Shown: in pieces, positions 1 to 8,294 of the stretch
How the letters are laid out: the number at the start of each line of letters is the position of its first letter
Position numbering within the stretch: the first letter of the stretch is position 1
The notes under the pieces: generated by a model
What the model was told of the DNA's origin: nothing
What the model saw: only the letters and a program-made list of their open reading frames with translations
Database searches by the model: none
Translations under genes and position numbers: made by a program
Assembly (NCBI RefSeq): GCF_002879535.1
Contig: NZ_PNOT02000061.1
Span: forward strand, 32,620 to 96,619
Source of the DNA: Mesorhizobium intechi
GTDB lineage: Bacteria; Pseudomonadota; Alphaproteobacteria; Rhizobiales; Rhizobiaceae
Direction: 5' to 3'
DNA length: 64,000 nucleotides

Positions 1-1
1 G

Positions 2-262
2 GGCATCACCGAGGAAGGCGCCGAGATCATGGAGGAGTACAAGCAATCTCCCGCGCTCGATGCCGGCCTGCTGGCAGCCGCGCAGGCGGTCGAGCATTAC
101 GAAATCTCGCGTTACGGCACGCTGAGGACATGGGCCGGGGAACTCGGCCTGAACGAAGCGGTGACGCTTCTCGAAGCAACAATGAAGGAAGAGAAGGCCA
201 CGGACGAGGCCCTGACCAAGATAGCGGAGACCGCGGTCAACGTAGCAGCCGAAGCGGCTTGA
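2..262 (+). CDS. DUF892 (YciE/YciF ferritin-like) protein, C-terminal part
   Basis: The reading frame is open from the left edge, so the true start lies upstream. An internal ATG at 29 is probably not the start because the frame continues before it with GITEEGAEI. The visible 86 residues match the last helices of the YciE/YciF ferritin-like four-helix family: a segment beginning LLAAAQAVEHYEISRYG, then a Leu-rich helix and an EEKATDEALTKIAE tail. These proteins are stress-induced dimers related to ferritin, and their exact function is unsettled. The family assignment rests on this C-terminal pattern only. Confidence 0.75.
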   Translation, partial: GITEEGAEIMEEYKQSPALDAGLLAAAQAVEHYEISRYGTLRTWAGELGLNEAVTLLEATMKEEKATDEALTKIAETAVNVAAEAA

Positions 263-303
263 ATTTCTCGCTCACAGGATCGGGGAGCTGCGTCTGGAAT
301 AAG

Positions 304-1023
304 CTAGCGCGGCTCCCGCGTCATGCTGAGATAGGTCGGATCGAACTCGGCGATTTCCTGCAACCGGTGCCAATCCAGAATGGTCACCGTGTGGTTTGCC
401 CAGCTGACGACCCCGACCTTGCGCAAGGCGCCGATGACCCGGTTCATGTGTACCACCGACAGGCCCAGCACATCGGCCAGTTCAGCCTGAGAGAGCGGCA
501 GGTGGAAACTCATGCCGTTGGTCCGCTGCACCACCTGCAGCCGCACGAAGAGTTCACAGACGAGATGGGCGAGATGCGAGGTCTTGGAGCGCCGCCCCAT
601 GGCGACGATCCACTCGCGGTGGATGGCCCCGTCGACCAGCGTGTCCAGCCACAACAGCCGCGTCAGGTGCGGCGCCTGCTCGGTGATCGCGCGAAGCCGG
701 CTATGGTCCGCGAACATGACATGACAGGGCGACAGAGCGACGATGCCGTGATCCATGGTCTTCAGCAGGAAAGCGTGGAGATCGACGAAATCGCCGGACA
801 CCTGCAATGAGGTGAACTGCCTGCCGCCATTCTCCAGCACCTTGTAGCGCGCCGCCAGCCCGTCGAGGATCAGCGTCGAATAGGTCGGCCGCGATCCCGA
901 TGCGACGATGTCCTGGCCGGTGGCGAAATGCCTCTCGAACGTCATCGCGCCCGCGAGCAGCGCCTTCTCGGCGTCTGACAGCGCGTCATGCTGTCCCAGG
1001 TTCAGATAGAGGGATTCAAGCAC
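304..1023 (-). CDS. Crp/Fnr family transcriptional regulator
   Basis: The 239-residue protein has the usual Crp/Fnr layout. A cyclic-nucleotide-binding-like beta barrel covers about residues 20-120 (FATGQDIVASGSRPTYSTL; QVSGDFVDLHAFLL), followed by a dimerisation helix and a C-terminal winged helix at about 165-225 (LSQAELADVLGLSVVHMNRVI). No Fnr-type N-terminal cysteine cluster is visible, so oxygen sensing by an Fe-S cluster is unlikely. The start is GTG at 1023; the next in-frame Met would remove the first strands. Rhizobia carry many such small regulators and neither ligand nor targets can be read from sequence. It is transcribed towards the DUF892 gene. Confidence 0.85.
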   Translation of the reverse strand: MLESLYLNLGQHDALSDAEKALLAGAMTFERHFATGQDIVASGSRPTYSTLILDGLAARYKVLENGGRQFTSLQVSGDFVDLHAFLLKTMDHGIVALSPCHVMFADHSRLRAITEQAPHLTRLLWLDTLVDGAIHREWIVAMGRRSKTSHLAHLVCELFVRLQVVQRTNGMSFHLPLSQAELADVLGLSVVHMNRVIGALRKVGVVSWANHTVTILDWHRLQEIAEFDPTYLSMTREPR

Positions 1024-1244
1024 CGCAATCTCCGGCGAAAGGACTTCGGCAGCCGATCGGCATTATGTTCTGTCGGAAGCAAAGGCGGCTTCGGCTGCTC
1101 TAAGCCTTTTGCCGCTGATAGGCATTAACATTTGTTGGGGCTGCTTGTTCCGCCGCAACTGCCACCTTTGATGGAACCACTGCGTGGTCCGCGAATTGTC
1201 GGTTGAATATCTCGCCCTTTCATCAGTCTGAGGTTCAGCACATC

Positions 1245-1481
1245 ATGCCTCGATATTATCTTGACCTCTACAATGGGGACGGTCTGACGGTCGATGATGA
1301 CGGCCAGGTCTTCGAGACGAGAGAGCGCATGCGGCGCGAAGCGATCCGCATTCTGCCTGACATCGTCCGCGACGAGATCATCGAAAACGGCCACACCGCC
1401 ATCACCGTCAAGGTACGCGACGAGGAGGGACACCAGATATTCGAGGCGTCGCTCGTCGTCTCGTCAGGTTGGTGTGACTGA
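1245..1481 (+). CDS. DUF6894 family small protein
   Basis: The 78-residue protein begins MPRYYLDLYNGDG and ends with a VRDEEGHQIFEASLVV strand, the pattern of DUF6894. This family is abundant in Rhizobiales, often in many paralogues, and has no assigned function. I chose ATG 1245 rather than an upstream in-frame start at 1203 because the family consistently starts at this MPRY/F motif. It is cytoplasmic by composition, with no signal peptide or membrane segment. It stands alone between divergent genes. Confidence 0.8.
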   Translation: MPRYYLDLYNGDGLTVDDDGQVFETRERMRREAIRILPDIVRDEIIENGHTAITVKVRDEEGHQIFEASLVVSSGWCD

Positions 1482-1632
1482 CATCTCTCTATCCGGAACA
1501 TCATGAAAAAGCGTTCCAACCATCATTTGTAATCGCCGCACCCGCCGCGACGCTGCACCATGCGGGGCCGGAAGATGATGGAGGCGGCGATTTGTTCCAA
1601 ACCAACGCCGGCTCGTAATGGAGTAGCAGCAC

Positions 1633-1830
1633 ATGGTCCGTGCAAAAGTCGACACCCAGCGCGACGAGCGTGCCAAGCGTGAATCGCAGATCGTGATCGA
1701 TGCCGAGCGGGCGGCCCGCGAAGAGAAGACAGCCAGGCTGAGAGAGTTGCGTCTCGCAGCGCAGTCATCGCAAGAGCCCGTTCCGACGAGGCCCAAGCGG
1801 ACGCGTCGGCGTGCGCCTTCGGCGGGTTGA
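1633..1830 (+). CDS. small charged coiled-coil-like hypothetical protein
   Basis: The 65-residue product is very rich in Arg, Glu and Ala. Its central stretch is predicted helical (about residues 8-45, heptad-like RESQIVIDAERAAREEKTAR), and the tail is basic and Pro/Arg-rich (RPKRTRRRAPSAG). It starts at ATG 1633. No family is recognised with certainty. A perfect hairpin terminator follows at 1895-1931, which supports a real transcript. It could bind nucleic acid or another protein, but nothing in the sequence proves that. Confidence 0.5.
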   Translation: MVRAKVDTQRDERAKRESQIVIDAERAAREEKTARLRELRLAAQSSQEPVPTRPKRTRRRAPSAG

Positions 1831-1894
1831 TCGCCTGCACCGGGGGAAAACATCATTGGTGAACAACGGCGATCCCGTCATCGTTGCAGCAAAG

Positions 1895-1931
1895 CGAAAG
1901 CCCGGCTCGGGAAGTCCAAGCCGGGCTTTCG
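1895..1931. terminator. factor-independent terminator-like hairpin
   Basis: A perfect 13-bp stem (CGAAAGCCCGGCT at 1895-1907 with its complement at 1919-1931) encloses an 11-nt loop. It lies between the small plus-strand gene ending at 1830 and the convergent DUF982 gene, so it could serve both strands. There is no long T run. Confidence 0.6.
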
Positions 1932-1934
1932 ATG

Positions 1935-1954
1935 GTGGCGGCGTTAGCCGCCAC
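1935..1954. terminator. second perfect hairpin between convergent genes
   Basis: GTGGCGGC at 1935-1942 pairs perfectly with GCCGCCAC at 1947-1954 around a GTTA tetraloop, immediately downstream of the larger hairpin and 20 bases beyond the stop of the minus-strand DUF982 gene. It is probably part of a bidirectional terminator. Confidence 0.4.
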
Positions 1955-1974
1955 GATGGGAGGCGGCCTTAGAC

Positions 1975-2277
1975 TCAGGCGGCGTAGCCGCCATAGCCGC
2001 GCGCGACGGCGCGCGCCACGATGACCGGCTCGAGGTCGGGCCACAGAATGCCGGTCGCTTCTGCGAACTCGACGAGTGCATGGCGCGCCTCGTCCCTGGT
2101 GATACAGCCTTCCAGCGCGAGGCCACACGCCTCGACGGCATTGCGATAGAGCGGGCCACGGCGCGAGGTCGTCCAATCGGTCAGGAAATCGTGCATTTCG
2201 GCCAGCGAGGCAATCTCGCGCTTGAAGCCGAGGCCGACGGTCAGAGCGACCGGTGAATGAAACAGCTTGTCGTGCAT
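1975..2277 (-). CDS. DUF982 domain-containing protein
   Basis: The 100-residue protein matches the rhizobial DUF982 family: an N-terminal strand (PVALTVGLGFKREIASLAEMHDFLTDW), the conserved WxxxRGPLYRNAVEAC segment at about residues 30-50, then a helix with ALEGCITRDEARHALVEFAEATGIL. The function is unknown. I chose ATG 2277 because a strong AGGAG lies 8 bases upstream; the longer frame adds an Arg-rich leader unlike the family. The C-terminus ends in a Gly/Tyr-rich tail. These genes are usually monocistronic and present in several copies in Mesorhizobium-type genomes. Confidence 0.8.
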   Translation of the reverse strand: MHDKLFHSPVALTVGLGFKREIASLAEMHDFLTDWTTSRRGPLYRNAVEACGLALEGCITRDEARHALVEFAEATGILWPDLEPVIVARAVARGYGGYAA

Positions 2278-2482
2278 GAAGCAGGCTCCTGATTGCAGCA
2301 GCGCCAGGAGAAATATCCGGGCTGGTCCACGAACGGGACGCCGTGAAACGCGCTGCGGGCCAAGAGGTTCCGGGCCGTGGGCTTTCATATGAACAATGCG
2401 GCGGTCGTGCCCTGATCGCCATGCCCGCACAACCCATCGTTCACGCCAGCCCAGGCCAATCAGCGCTCAAATGGCCCGGAAA

Positions 2483-3850
2483 TCATCGCTCCTGGGCGTT
2501 ATGCGCGACCTGCAGACTGTCCTGTGAAACCTCCCGGATACGCCAGGGCTGCGCTGCGTCAGTGGGTGCCGCCTCACGCACCTCGCGCTGCGTCGACAGG
2601 CGAAGAACTGCCGCGAGACGGTTTCCCAGCGAGACGCCCGGCTTTTCGATCACAAGGTGCGCGACCAGCGCCATGAGGACCAGAAGCACCATCGCAATCA
2701 ACATCACGAGCCAATATTGGGCGGCGTTGTCCATGGCGAAGCTGCGCACCGGGGCGATGGAGAATGTCGAGACGAAGGCAAGCCCCTGCAGGAGATAGAT
2801 GCCAAAGCTGATCTCGCCCAGCCGCACTGAGCGGGAGGCCGTCAGCAGACCAAAGAAATCAGCGCCCGTCACCACCAGGAAGAAGGTGAAAATGCACAGC
2901 AGCATCGGCCCCGGCGCGTAGGCAGTCTTATAGACGGCGAAGATGCTGACCAGCATCACCAGGGCGGCGGCGGACAAGGCATGCCGATGCCACTTGACCA
3001 GCAGGCCGTGCGCTTCAAGCGTTGCGCACAACATTCCGCCCGCGAAAAGTCCCACAAAGCCGTAGGTGGGGCTGCCGCCGTTCACTGACATAAGAATTGA
3101 AAAAGCCAGGAGGACGACTGGCAAACCCATGCGGGCCACCGGATGCCGACTGAATATCGCAGCGATCGGCAGGCTGAAATACAACAGCCATTCATAGGGC
3201 AAGGTCCAGGTTACGCAGGCCAATACGCAGACGCGGGAACTCGAAAGCGGGACATAGCCGAAGACACCGAACAGCAGATTGAAAAAAGCCCGCTCGTAAG
3301 TCGCGAAGGCCGAATAGTCGATCGCTCCATCGGCGACTTCCAAAGCCATCGCCGTGCCGACGGCCAGAACATAGAGCGGCCCGATCCTGAAGGCTCGCTT
3401 GAGGAACAGGGTCGGAAAATCCACGGAGGACTTTGCCGACAGCAGTTTCCCCCAGAACAGATAGGCGGAGATGATGAAGAACAAGGATACGCCCACCTGT
3501 CCCAGTGGGCCATAGAAAGCCGAAGGCGGATATTTCCATGCGCCGGTCGCCAGCATTTCATGGTAGATGACGGCATGGTGAAGCACGACGGCAAGCGCCA
3601 GATACCCGCGCATTCCGTCTATTGCCCGCACCCTGGAGGAGTTCGATCCGAAACCTACCCGCTGAAACAGCGGCATGCCCGCAAGCGGCCAAAGCAGCGC
3701 GACGACCACAAACGCGGGCCATATGTCATAAAGTCCAATCACGATTGCTCCGAGCGATGCGCAAAGCGCGCTGAGTCGCCTTGTTGGACTATGCAACCTC
3801 TCCCAGAGCCCGCACAAGCGCTCGCCGCCATCCGCCAACCGAACAATCAT
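2483..3850 (-). CDS. acyltransferase family 3 (OafA/YrhL-like) membrane protein
   Basis: The protein of about 455 residues has ten or more hydrophobic segments and the N-terminal acyltransferase-3 signature: RVRAIDGMRGYLALAVVLHH with the conserved Arg and the HH pair, followed by GQVGVSLFFIISAYLFWGK. Such inner-membrane enzymes O-acylate sugars of exopolysaccharide, LPS or Nod-factor-like glycans. The ATG at 3850 was preferred to an upstream start at 4090 because the extra 80 residues are Arg/Ala-rich and resemble non-coding translation. The C-terminus is cytoplasmic and charged. No polysaccharide genes are adjacent, so the acceptor is unknown. Confidence 0.8.
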   Translation of the reverse strand: MIVRLADGGERLCGLWERLHSPTRRLSALCASLGAIVIGLYDIWPAFVVVALLWPLAGMPLFQRVGFGSNSSRVRAIDGMRGYLALAVVLHHAVIYHEMLATGAWKYPPSAFYGPLGQVGVSLFFIISAYLFWGKLLSAKSSVDFPTLFLKRAFRIGPLYVLAVGTAMALEVADGAIDYSAFATYERAFFNLLFGVFGYVPLSSSRVCVLACVTWTLPYEWLLYFSLPIAAIFSRHPVARMGLPVVLLAFSILMSVNGGSPTYGFVGLFAGGMLCATLEAHGLLVKWHRHALSAAALVMLVSIFAVYKTAYAPGPMLLCIFTFFLVVTGADFFGLLTASRSVRLGEISFGIYLLQGLAFVSTFSIAPVRSFAMDNAAQYWLVMLIAMVLLVLMALVAHLVIEKPGVSLGNRLAAVLRLSTQREVREAAPTDAAQPWRIREVSQDSLQVAHNAQER

Positions 3851-4091
3851 TGGCCTGCCTGGCCGAGACCGTCTAGCGCATGCACGACGACCGGTTCTTG
3901 TCGAGCACAAGGCCGCGCACAATGCGCGGAGCTTGCTGGCCGCGCCGACTGGGGCATGGTTGCCGCGGTGCTGGATCGGGAATAGTGGAGGTCGCAAGAC
4001 GGCGACGATAACCGGCGTGGAGAAGGTCACAACCTCAATTGCCGCGCTGTGGCCCGCACTGCCTTGCTCCTGACGCGGAACGAAGCCCAAA

Positions 4092-4346
4092 CTATGTAGA
4101 ATTGGAGCTCGCGAGTGAATCGATCTTCGTCAGGCGCTCTCTGGCCTCAATGACACGCCGCTGGAGGGCTCTTATGCTGCCGCAGAGCGCAATATTGATT
4201 CCCACCCCGCGATCCTCGTCCAGCATTGCCCTGGCGCGCCTGAGGGCGACCTCCGCCCGCTTAACGCGCAGTCTGGCCTTGGCCAGTTCCAAGATCATAA
4301 GATCGGCCATCGCGCCGCGTCCGTTGTGCTCCTGGGTGTACATCAT
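4092..4346 (-). CDS. small hypothetical coiled-coil protein
   Basis: An 84-residue frame, or 72 residues if translation starts at the internal ATG 4310. It is strongly helical and charged (LELAKARLRVKRAEVALRRARAMLDED; ALQRRVIEARERLTKIDSL), which suggests two antiparallel coiled-coil helices. No family is recognised. Neither candidate start has a strong ribosome-binding site. It lies upstream of the acyltransferase on the same strand, about 240 bp away, and a shared transcript is possible. Confidence 0.45.
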   Translation of the reverse strand: MMYTQEHNGRGAMADLMILELAKARLRVKRAEVALRRARAMLDEDRGVGINIALCGSIRALQRRVIEARERLTKIDSLASSNST

Positions 4347-4453
4347 GGAGTGCTAACTCATGGCGGAGCGGATCGTTCCCCTGAAGACCGGGGGTACCCT
4401 CTGGGTCCAGGCGCTTGGACCGCTTGCGGCTGACATCGAGATCAATGGGAAGA

Positions 4454-4543
4454 TGGCGGAGAGAGCGGGATTCGAACCCGCGTTACGGTCTCCCGTAAAC
4501 ACACTTTCCAGGCGTGCGCCTTCAACCACTCGGCCACCTCTCC
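4454..4543 (-). tRNA. tRNA-Ser (anticodon GGA)
   Basis: The minus strand reads GGAGAGGTGGCCGAGTGG at the 5' end, with the class II features of tRNA-Ser: A- and B-box segments, a long variable arm (ACGGGAGACCGT), the T-arm GGTTCGAATCC and an encoded CCA at 4454-4456. The anticodon GGA is complementary to the TCC at 4507-4509. It reads UCC/UCU serine codons. No integrase or attachment repeat was seen next to it. Confidence 0.97.
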
Positions 4544-4912
4544 GTCCTTGCCTTCGCGCCGGCCGGTTTCGCCGCGCGGGTTGGGGAGATGCATCTCCTT
4601 GGGGCCGCGGCGCGGAATGTCCCGCGCCATGGATGCCGCCCAACCAGCGGACATCCCTCCCCGGCACCTGAGCCGTCGAAGCAACAGGCGCGGGGCTCAT
4701 CTAGTCGATCCCGCGCCGAATGCCAAGCCATAACGGCACTCTATTCGCTTTGCCGGCCGCATGGCGGTTCGCCGAGTCGCCGTCGCACCGGTTCCCGGGG
4801 GCGCCAGCGCCGAATGATGTGCACAGGCAAGGCGGCAAGACCCGCCGCGCTTGACTTCGCTGTCGGTCGCCTGTCGAGTAAGGCGGAGGCTTTGCGGGGG
4901 CATCGTCCGGAC
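4544..4912. other. intergenic stretch without a recognised gene
   Basis: About 370 bases between tRNA-Ser and the following membrane-protein gene. The first part is the tRNA promoter region on the minus strand. Frames here translate to Arg/Pro-rich sequence without family features. I see no hairpin terminator, tRNA or repeat. Confidence 0.5.
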
Positions 4913-5632
4913 ATGACATCGAGCAGCGAACAACCCGACAAAGGACAGGCGCCGCCTGGCCGCCCGGGTGGCGACCTTTTTTACGTCCCTGTGGGCTGGC
5001 TCATCTTCGTCATGGCGTGGTCGGTCTATGGCCTGGCGTCGGCATGGTGGCTGGTCGGCAATTCCGGCCTGCCGGACAAGATCTTCTATTTCCTTGTTGG
5101 CGGGCTCGTCGCCAATGTCATCACCATCCTGTGGGGGCTTTACCTGCTCGGCCTCGCCTTTGGCCGTTCAGGGCGTTTCCCTCGCCATTTCACCATCTGG
5201 CAGATCGCCACCATCGTCTGGGTTCTGGCAAGACAGGCCTATGTGCTGACGGTGCCGCAATTCGTCGTCTCCGCCAGGAGCCTCGGCATTACCGCCATCG
5301 AGATCGGCATCGGCCTGCTTTGCATCTACCTGTTGCGCCCCGGCTCGGGCGCCGGGTCCGTCTATGCCAAGCCGCAAACCGAAGCGCCGCCGGTCTTCGT
5401 CTCCATCATCGCCGCCTTGCTCGGCATCATTCTGGGCGCCGTCGTCGGTGCCCTGGTCGGCTTCTTCGCCGGCTCGGTGATCGCCGATGTCGCCGAGGTG
5501 AGCTGCTTCGAGGGCGGCTGCGGCTATTTCGCCGCCTTCATCGGCCTGGCCGGACTGGTGGTCGGTGCCATTGGCGGCGGCATTCTCGCCATCTGGCTGG
5601 TCCATCGGCGCAGGCGCAAGCCTGTGGCATAG
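4913..5632 (+). CDS. hypothetical multi-pass membrane protein (DUF2569-like)
   Basis: The 239-residue product has a polar N-terminus (about 22 residues, ending PPGRPGGDLF) followed by about six hydrophobic segments. The first begins VGWLIFVMAWSVYGLASAW. The last two are Gly-rich (AALLGIILGAVVGALVGFFAG; GLAGLVVGAIGGGILAIWL). A cytoplasmic basic tail RRRRKPVA closes it. The GWLIF start and loop pattern recall DUF2569, but this is tentative. ATG 4913 was chosen because translation upstream of it lacks membrane or family character. The function is unknown. Confidence 0.65.
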   Translation: MTSSSEQPDKGQAPPGRPGGDLFYVPVGWLIFVMAWSVYGLASAWWLVGNSGLPDKIFYFLVGGLVANVITILWGLYLLGLAFGRSGRFPRHFTIWQIATIVWVLARQAYVLTVPQFVVSARSLGITAIEIGIGLLCIYLLRPGSGAGSVYAKPQTEAPPVFVSIIAALLGIILGAVVGALVGFFAGSVIADVAEVSCFEGGCGYFAAFIGLAGLVVGAIGGGILAIWLVHRRRRKPVA

Positions 5633-5764
5633 GGACAGAAAAGCGCGGCCTTCAAATTCGCGTATCGCGGTTGCGGGCGGGCCAGACAAATTCTATTTCT
5701 CGTTTGGGACACGTGCCGGAGATCCCTTGGGAAAGCGTCAAGAATCGGCCGGGGGAGAGCCTGG

Positions 5765-6088
5765 ATGTTTCGCTTCATTTTCCGCCTTGCCGCGATGGTC
5801 GCGTTGTCAGTCTCCGTCATCATGGCGGTGCTCGACACGACGCGCACGGTGGCGGCTTCGGCGCTTGTGCTGACCCCGCTCAATGCCAGTTGGCTCGCGG
5901 TCTCGCCGCAGACGCGGGCAGCATTCGAAACCTTCGTCCGCGCCAAGGCCAGTCCGCTTTTGTGGGATGGCCTCATCGCCTGGGTGCTCGACCAGCCGGG
6001 ATTTGCCGTGTTCGCGGTGCTGGCCTTCCTGCTCTACGCCATCGGCTACAGGCGCCAGCGGCGCACCGGCCAATTCGCCGCCAACTGA
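5765..6088 (+). CDS. conserved hypothetical membrane protein, two TM segments
   Basis: A 107-residue protein with an N-terminal hydrophobic segment (about residues 5-22, FRLAAMVALSVSVIMAVLD), a polar middle with LNASWLAVSPQTRAAFE, a second hydrophobic segment (about 78-93, FAVFAVLAFLLYAIGY) and a basic end. A strong purine-rich site (GGGGGAGAG) precedes ATG 5765. Similar short two-TM proteins are common in Rhizobiales, but I know no function. It lies 217 bp upstream of the nucleoside-binding protein gene and seems independent. Confidence 0.65.
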   Translation: MFRFIFRLAAMVALSVSVIMAVLDTTRTVAASALVLTPLNASWLAVSPQTRAAFETFVRAKASPLLWDGLIAWVLDQPGFAVFAVLAFLLYAIGYRRQRRTGQFAAN

Positions 6089-6156
6089 GCGGCAAAGGTC
6101 GCCAGGCGAGGTCGAGCTGCGGCGCGGCCTGCCCCTGGCATGCTTTTCCAAAAGGT

Positions 6157-6177
6157 CAAAATTCCGCGTGAATTTTG
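6157..6177. promoter_or_regulatory. 21-bp palindrome upstream of the BMP gene
   Basis: CAAAATTC at 6157-6164 and GAATTTTG at 6170-6177 are perfect inverted copies around CGCGT. The site is AT-rich in a GC-rich region and lies about 130 bases before the BMP-family start, so it is a candidate operator for a nucleoside-responsive repressor. It could alternatively be a leader hairpin. Confidence 0.45.
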
Positions 6178-6305
6178 TTTCGGGCCGTGCCAGATTGCCG
6201 CCGAGCGGGAGGGGAATACACTCCTGGCTGACGTCGCATGCCGGCCGCGGAACCGGGAGGCAGGCGGGGCGTAACGGAAAAAATAACCGACAGGGTGTGG
6301 ATCAC

Positions 6306-7295
6306 ATGAAACGTATCGTTCTCGGCCTCCTGGCCGCAACCGCAATGGTTCTTCCGGCTTTCGCCGCGGATGTCCAGCCGGCCATCCTCTATGATCTGGG
6401 CGGCAAGTTCGACAAATCCTTCAACGAGGCTGCCTTCCATGGCGCCGAGAAGTTCAAGACCGAAACCGGCGTCGCCTATGTCGAGTTCGAAGTGTCCAAC
6501 GCCTCGCAGCGCGAGCAGGCGCTGCGCCGCTTCGCCGAGGACGGCCGCAACCCGATCGTCATGGCGGGCTTTGCCTGGGAAGACGCGCTGAAGGCTGTCG
6601 CGAAAGATTATCCCGACCTGAACTTCGCCATCATCGACGATGCCGTCGATCTGCCCAATGTCCGCTCGCTGGTGTTCAAGGAAAATGAGGGCTCCTACCT
6701 CGTCGGCATCATGGCTGCGATGGCCTCGAAGTCGAAGAAGGTCTCCTTCATCGGCGGCATGGACATTCCGCTGATCCGCAAGTTCGAATGCGGCTATGTC
6801 GGCGGCGCCAAGTCGGCAGGTGCCACCGACGTCATCCAGAACATGACCGGTGACACGCCGGCGGCCTGGAACGACCCGGCCAAGGGCGGCGAGATCGCCA
6901 AGACGCAGATCGACCAGGGCTCCGACGTGGTCTATGCCGCGGCCGGCGGCACCGGCGTCGGCGTGCTGCAAGCAGCCGCGGATGCCGGCAAGCTTGGCAT
7001 CGGCGTCGATTCCAACCAGAACGGCCTGCAGCCAGGCAAGGTGCTGACCTCGATGCTGAAGCGCGTCGACGTTGCCGTCTACACCGCCTTCATGGATGGC
7101 AAGAACGGCACCTTCAAAGGCGGTCTGCAAAATCTCGGCCTCAAGGAAGGCGGCGTCGACTACGCCATGGACGACAACAACAAGGCGCTGGTCACCGACG
7201 CGATGAAGGCGGCGGTCGAAAAGGCCAAGGCCGACATCATCGCCGGCACGATCCAGGTGCACGACTACACCGCCGACAACGCCTGCCCGTATTGA
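6306..7295 (+). CDS. BMP family ABC transporter periplasmic nucleoside-binding protein
   Basis: A 329-residue protein with a clean Sec signal peptide (KRIVLGLLAATAMVLPAFA, cut before ADVQP) and no lipobox. The mature part is a BMP (basic membrane protein / PnrA-like) domain: YDLGGKFDKSFNEAAFHGAEK near the N-terminus, GSYLVGIMAAMASK in the middle, and VVYAAAGGTGVGVLQAA followed by GIGVDSNQN. This family binds purine or other nucleosides for ABC uptake. The matching ATPase and permeases follow at 9116-12757, separated by four unrelated genes, with salvage enzymes after them. It has its own terminator at 7317-7344, consistent with a highly expressed binding protein. Confidence 0.92.
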   Translation: MKRIVLGLLAATAMVLPAFAADVQPAILYDLGGKFDKSFNEAAFHGAEKFKTETGVAYVEFEVSNASQREQALRRFAEDGRNPIVMAGFAWEDALKAVAKDYPDLNFAIIDDAVDLPNVRSLVFKENEGSYLVGIMAAMASKSKKVSFIGGMDIPLIRKFECGYVGGAKSAGATDVIQNMTGDTPAAWNDPAKGGEIAKTQIDQGSDVVYAAAGGTGVGVLQAAADAGKLGIGVDSNQNGLQPGKVLTSMLKRVDVAVYTAFMDGKNGTFKGGLQNLGLKEGGVDYAMDDNNKALVTDAMKAAVEKAKADIIAGTIQVHDYTADNACPY

Positions 7296-7316
7296 TCGGT
7301 AGCCACTGATGTTTCG

Positions 7317-7344
7317 AACCGCCGGGTGAAAGCCCGGCGGTTTT
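7317..7344 (+). terminator. factor-independent terminator after the BMP gene
   Basis: AACCGCCGGG (7317-7326) pairs perfectly with CCCGGCGGTT (7333-7342) around a TGAAAG loop, and the stem runs into TTTT. It lies 21 bases after the stop codon of the binding-protein gene. Confidence 0.85.
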
Positions 7345-7407
7345 GTGTCTGTACTGTCCTGCGACTGGGCGCCGCTTGCCACCCGGGAACGACCGAGGAA
7401 ACAGGAC

Positions 7408-7773
7408 ATGGCGACAGTGACAGGCATAGGCGGGTTCTTCTTTCGCGCCCGCGACCCGCAAGCGCTGGCGACATGGTACGAGACCCATCTCGGCATATCG
7501 GATTTCTCCAGGACGGTCTGGAAACAGCAGGCAGGCCCGACCATCATTGCACCGTTCAAGGAGGACACCGACTATTTTGGCCGTGCCGATCAGCAGTGGC
7601 TGATCAATTTCCGCGTAGACGACATCGATGCGGCGATCACCAGCCTCGAGGCGGCAGGCATCACCGTGGAAATGCGCCCGGAATGGGATTCGGAGGTCGG
7701 CCGCTTTTGCCGAATCCACGACCCCGAAGGCAATCCGATCGAGCTGTGGCAGCCATCGGGCTCTACCGTCTGA
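7408..7773 (+). CDS. VOC family (glyoxalase/bleomycin-resistance fold) protein
   Basis: A 121-residue single-domain protein with the paired beta-alpha-beta-beta-beta modules of the vicinal-oxygen-chelate fold. Module one starts IGGFFFRARDPQALATWYETHLGI; module two ends GRFCRIHDPEGNPIELWQP, the classic VOC C-terminal motif with the metal-ligand Glu. Start ATG 7408 follows a GAGGAAACAGG site. It is cytoplasmic with unknown substrate. It lies between the BMP gene and a GNAT gene and shows no obvious link to nucleoside transport. Confidence 0.85.
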   Translation: MATVTGIGGFFFRARDPQALATWYETHLGISDFSRTVWKQQAGPTIIAPFKEDTDYFGRADQQWLINFRVDDIDAAITSLEAAGITVEMRPEWDSEVGRFCRIHDPEGNPIELWQPSGSTV

Positions 7774-7832
7774 CACTCAAGCAGTTCGGGAAGATGCGAA
7801 GGCTCGGACGGGTGGAACTTTCAGAGGCAAGA

Positions 7833-8294
7833 ATGAAGCCGATCATCGGCCCCATGACTGAAAGCGACGTCGAGGCGGTGGGGCGCCTGCGCATCGCCGC
7901 CTTTTTCGAGGGCAGCGCTAGAACGCTGGACGAAGACGTCGCCGGGCTTCGCGAGCTGCTTAACGGGGATGGCTTCGAGACGGCGCTTGTTGCCCGGATC
8001 GGTGATATGCCGGTCGGGACCTGTCTGCTGGTTCGCCACGAGTTGCAACCCGCGCATCATCTGACGCCGTGGCTGGCGGGGTTGGTCGTCGACCGGGAAT
8101 ACCGCAACAAGGGGATCGCCCGCGCGTTGGTCGCGGCCATCGAAGTGCATGCGGCTTCGGTCGGTGTGGAGAGGCTCTATCTCTATACGTGGGAAGCGCG
8201 CGACTTCTATGCCGCAATCGGCTGGGCAATGGTCGAGCCGTTTGAGCAGGACGGCGATCCGATGCTGCTGATGTCGCGCGAGCTCCGACTATAG
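7833..8294 (+). CDS. GNAT family N-acetyltransferase
   Basis: A 153-residue protein with the GNAT core: an N-terminal helix pair, a central strand VGTCLLVRHEL, motif A LAGLVVDREYRNKGIARALVAAIEVHA with the acetyl-CoA-binding R/Q-x-x-G-x-G/A pattern (RNKGIA), and the C-terminal LYLYTWEARDFYAAIGW segment. The substrate is unknown. ATG 7833 was chosen since longer frames run through the upstream VOC gene. The last six bases overlap the end of the convergent anti-sigma-like gene. Confidence 0.85.
   Translation: MKPIIGPMTESDVEAVGRLRIAAFFEGSARTLDEDVAGLRELLNGDGFETALVARIGDMPVGTCLLVRHELQPAHHLTPWLAGLVVDREYRNKGIARALVAAIEVHAASVGVERLYLYTWEARDFYAAIGWAMVEPFEQDGDPMLLMSRELRL

Noticed and set aside
4454..4543. 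An integrated element at tRNA-Ser
   Set aside because: No integrase, no repeat of the tRNA 3' end and no change of gene content next to it.
6156..7568. A 470-codon minus-strand frame over the BMP gene
   Set aside because: It runs through a real terminator and a signal-peptide gene and matches no family.
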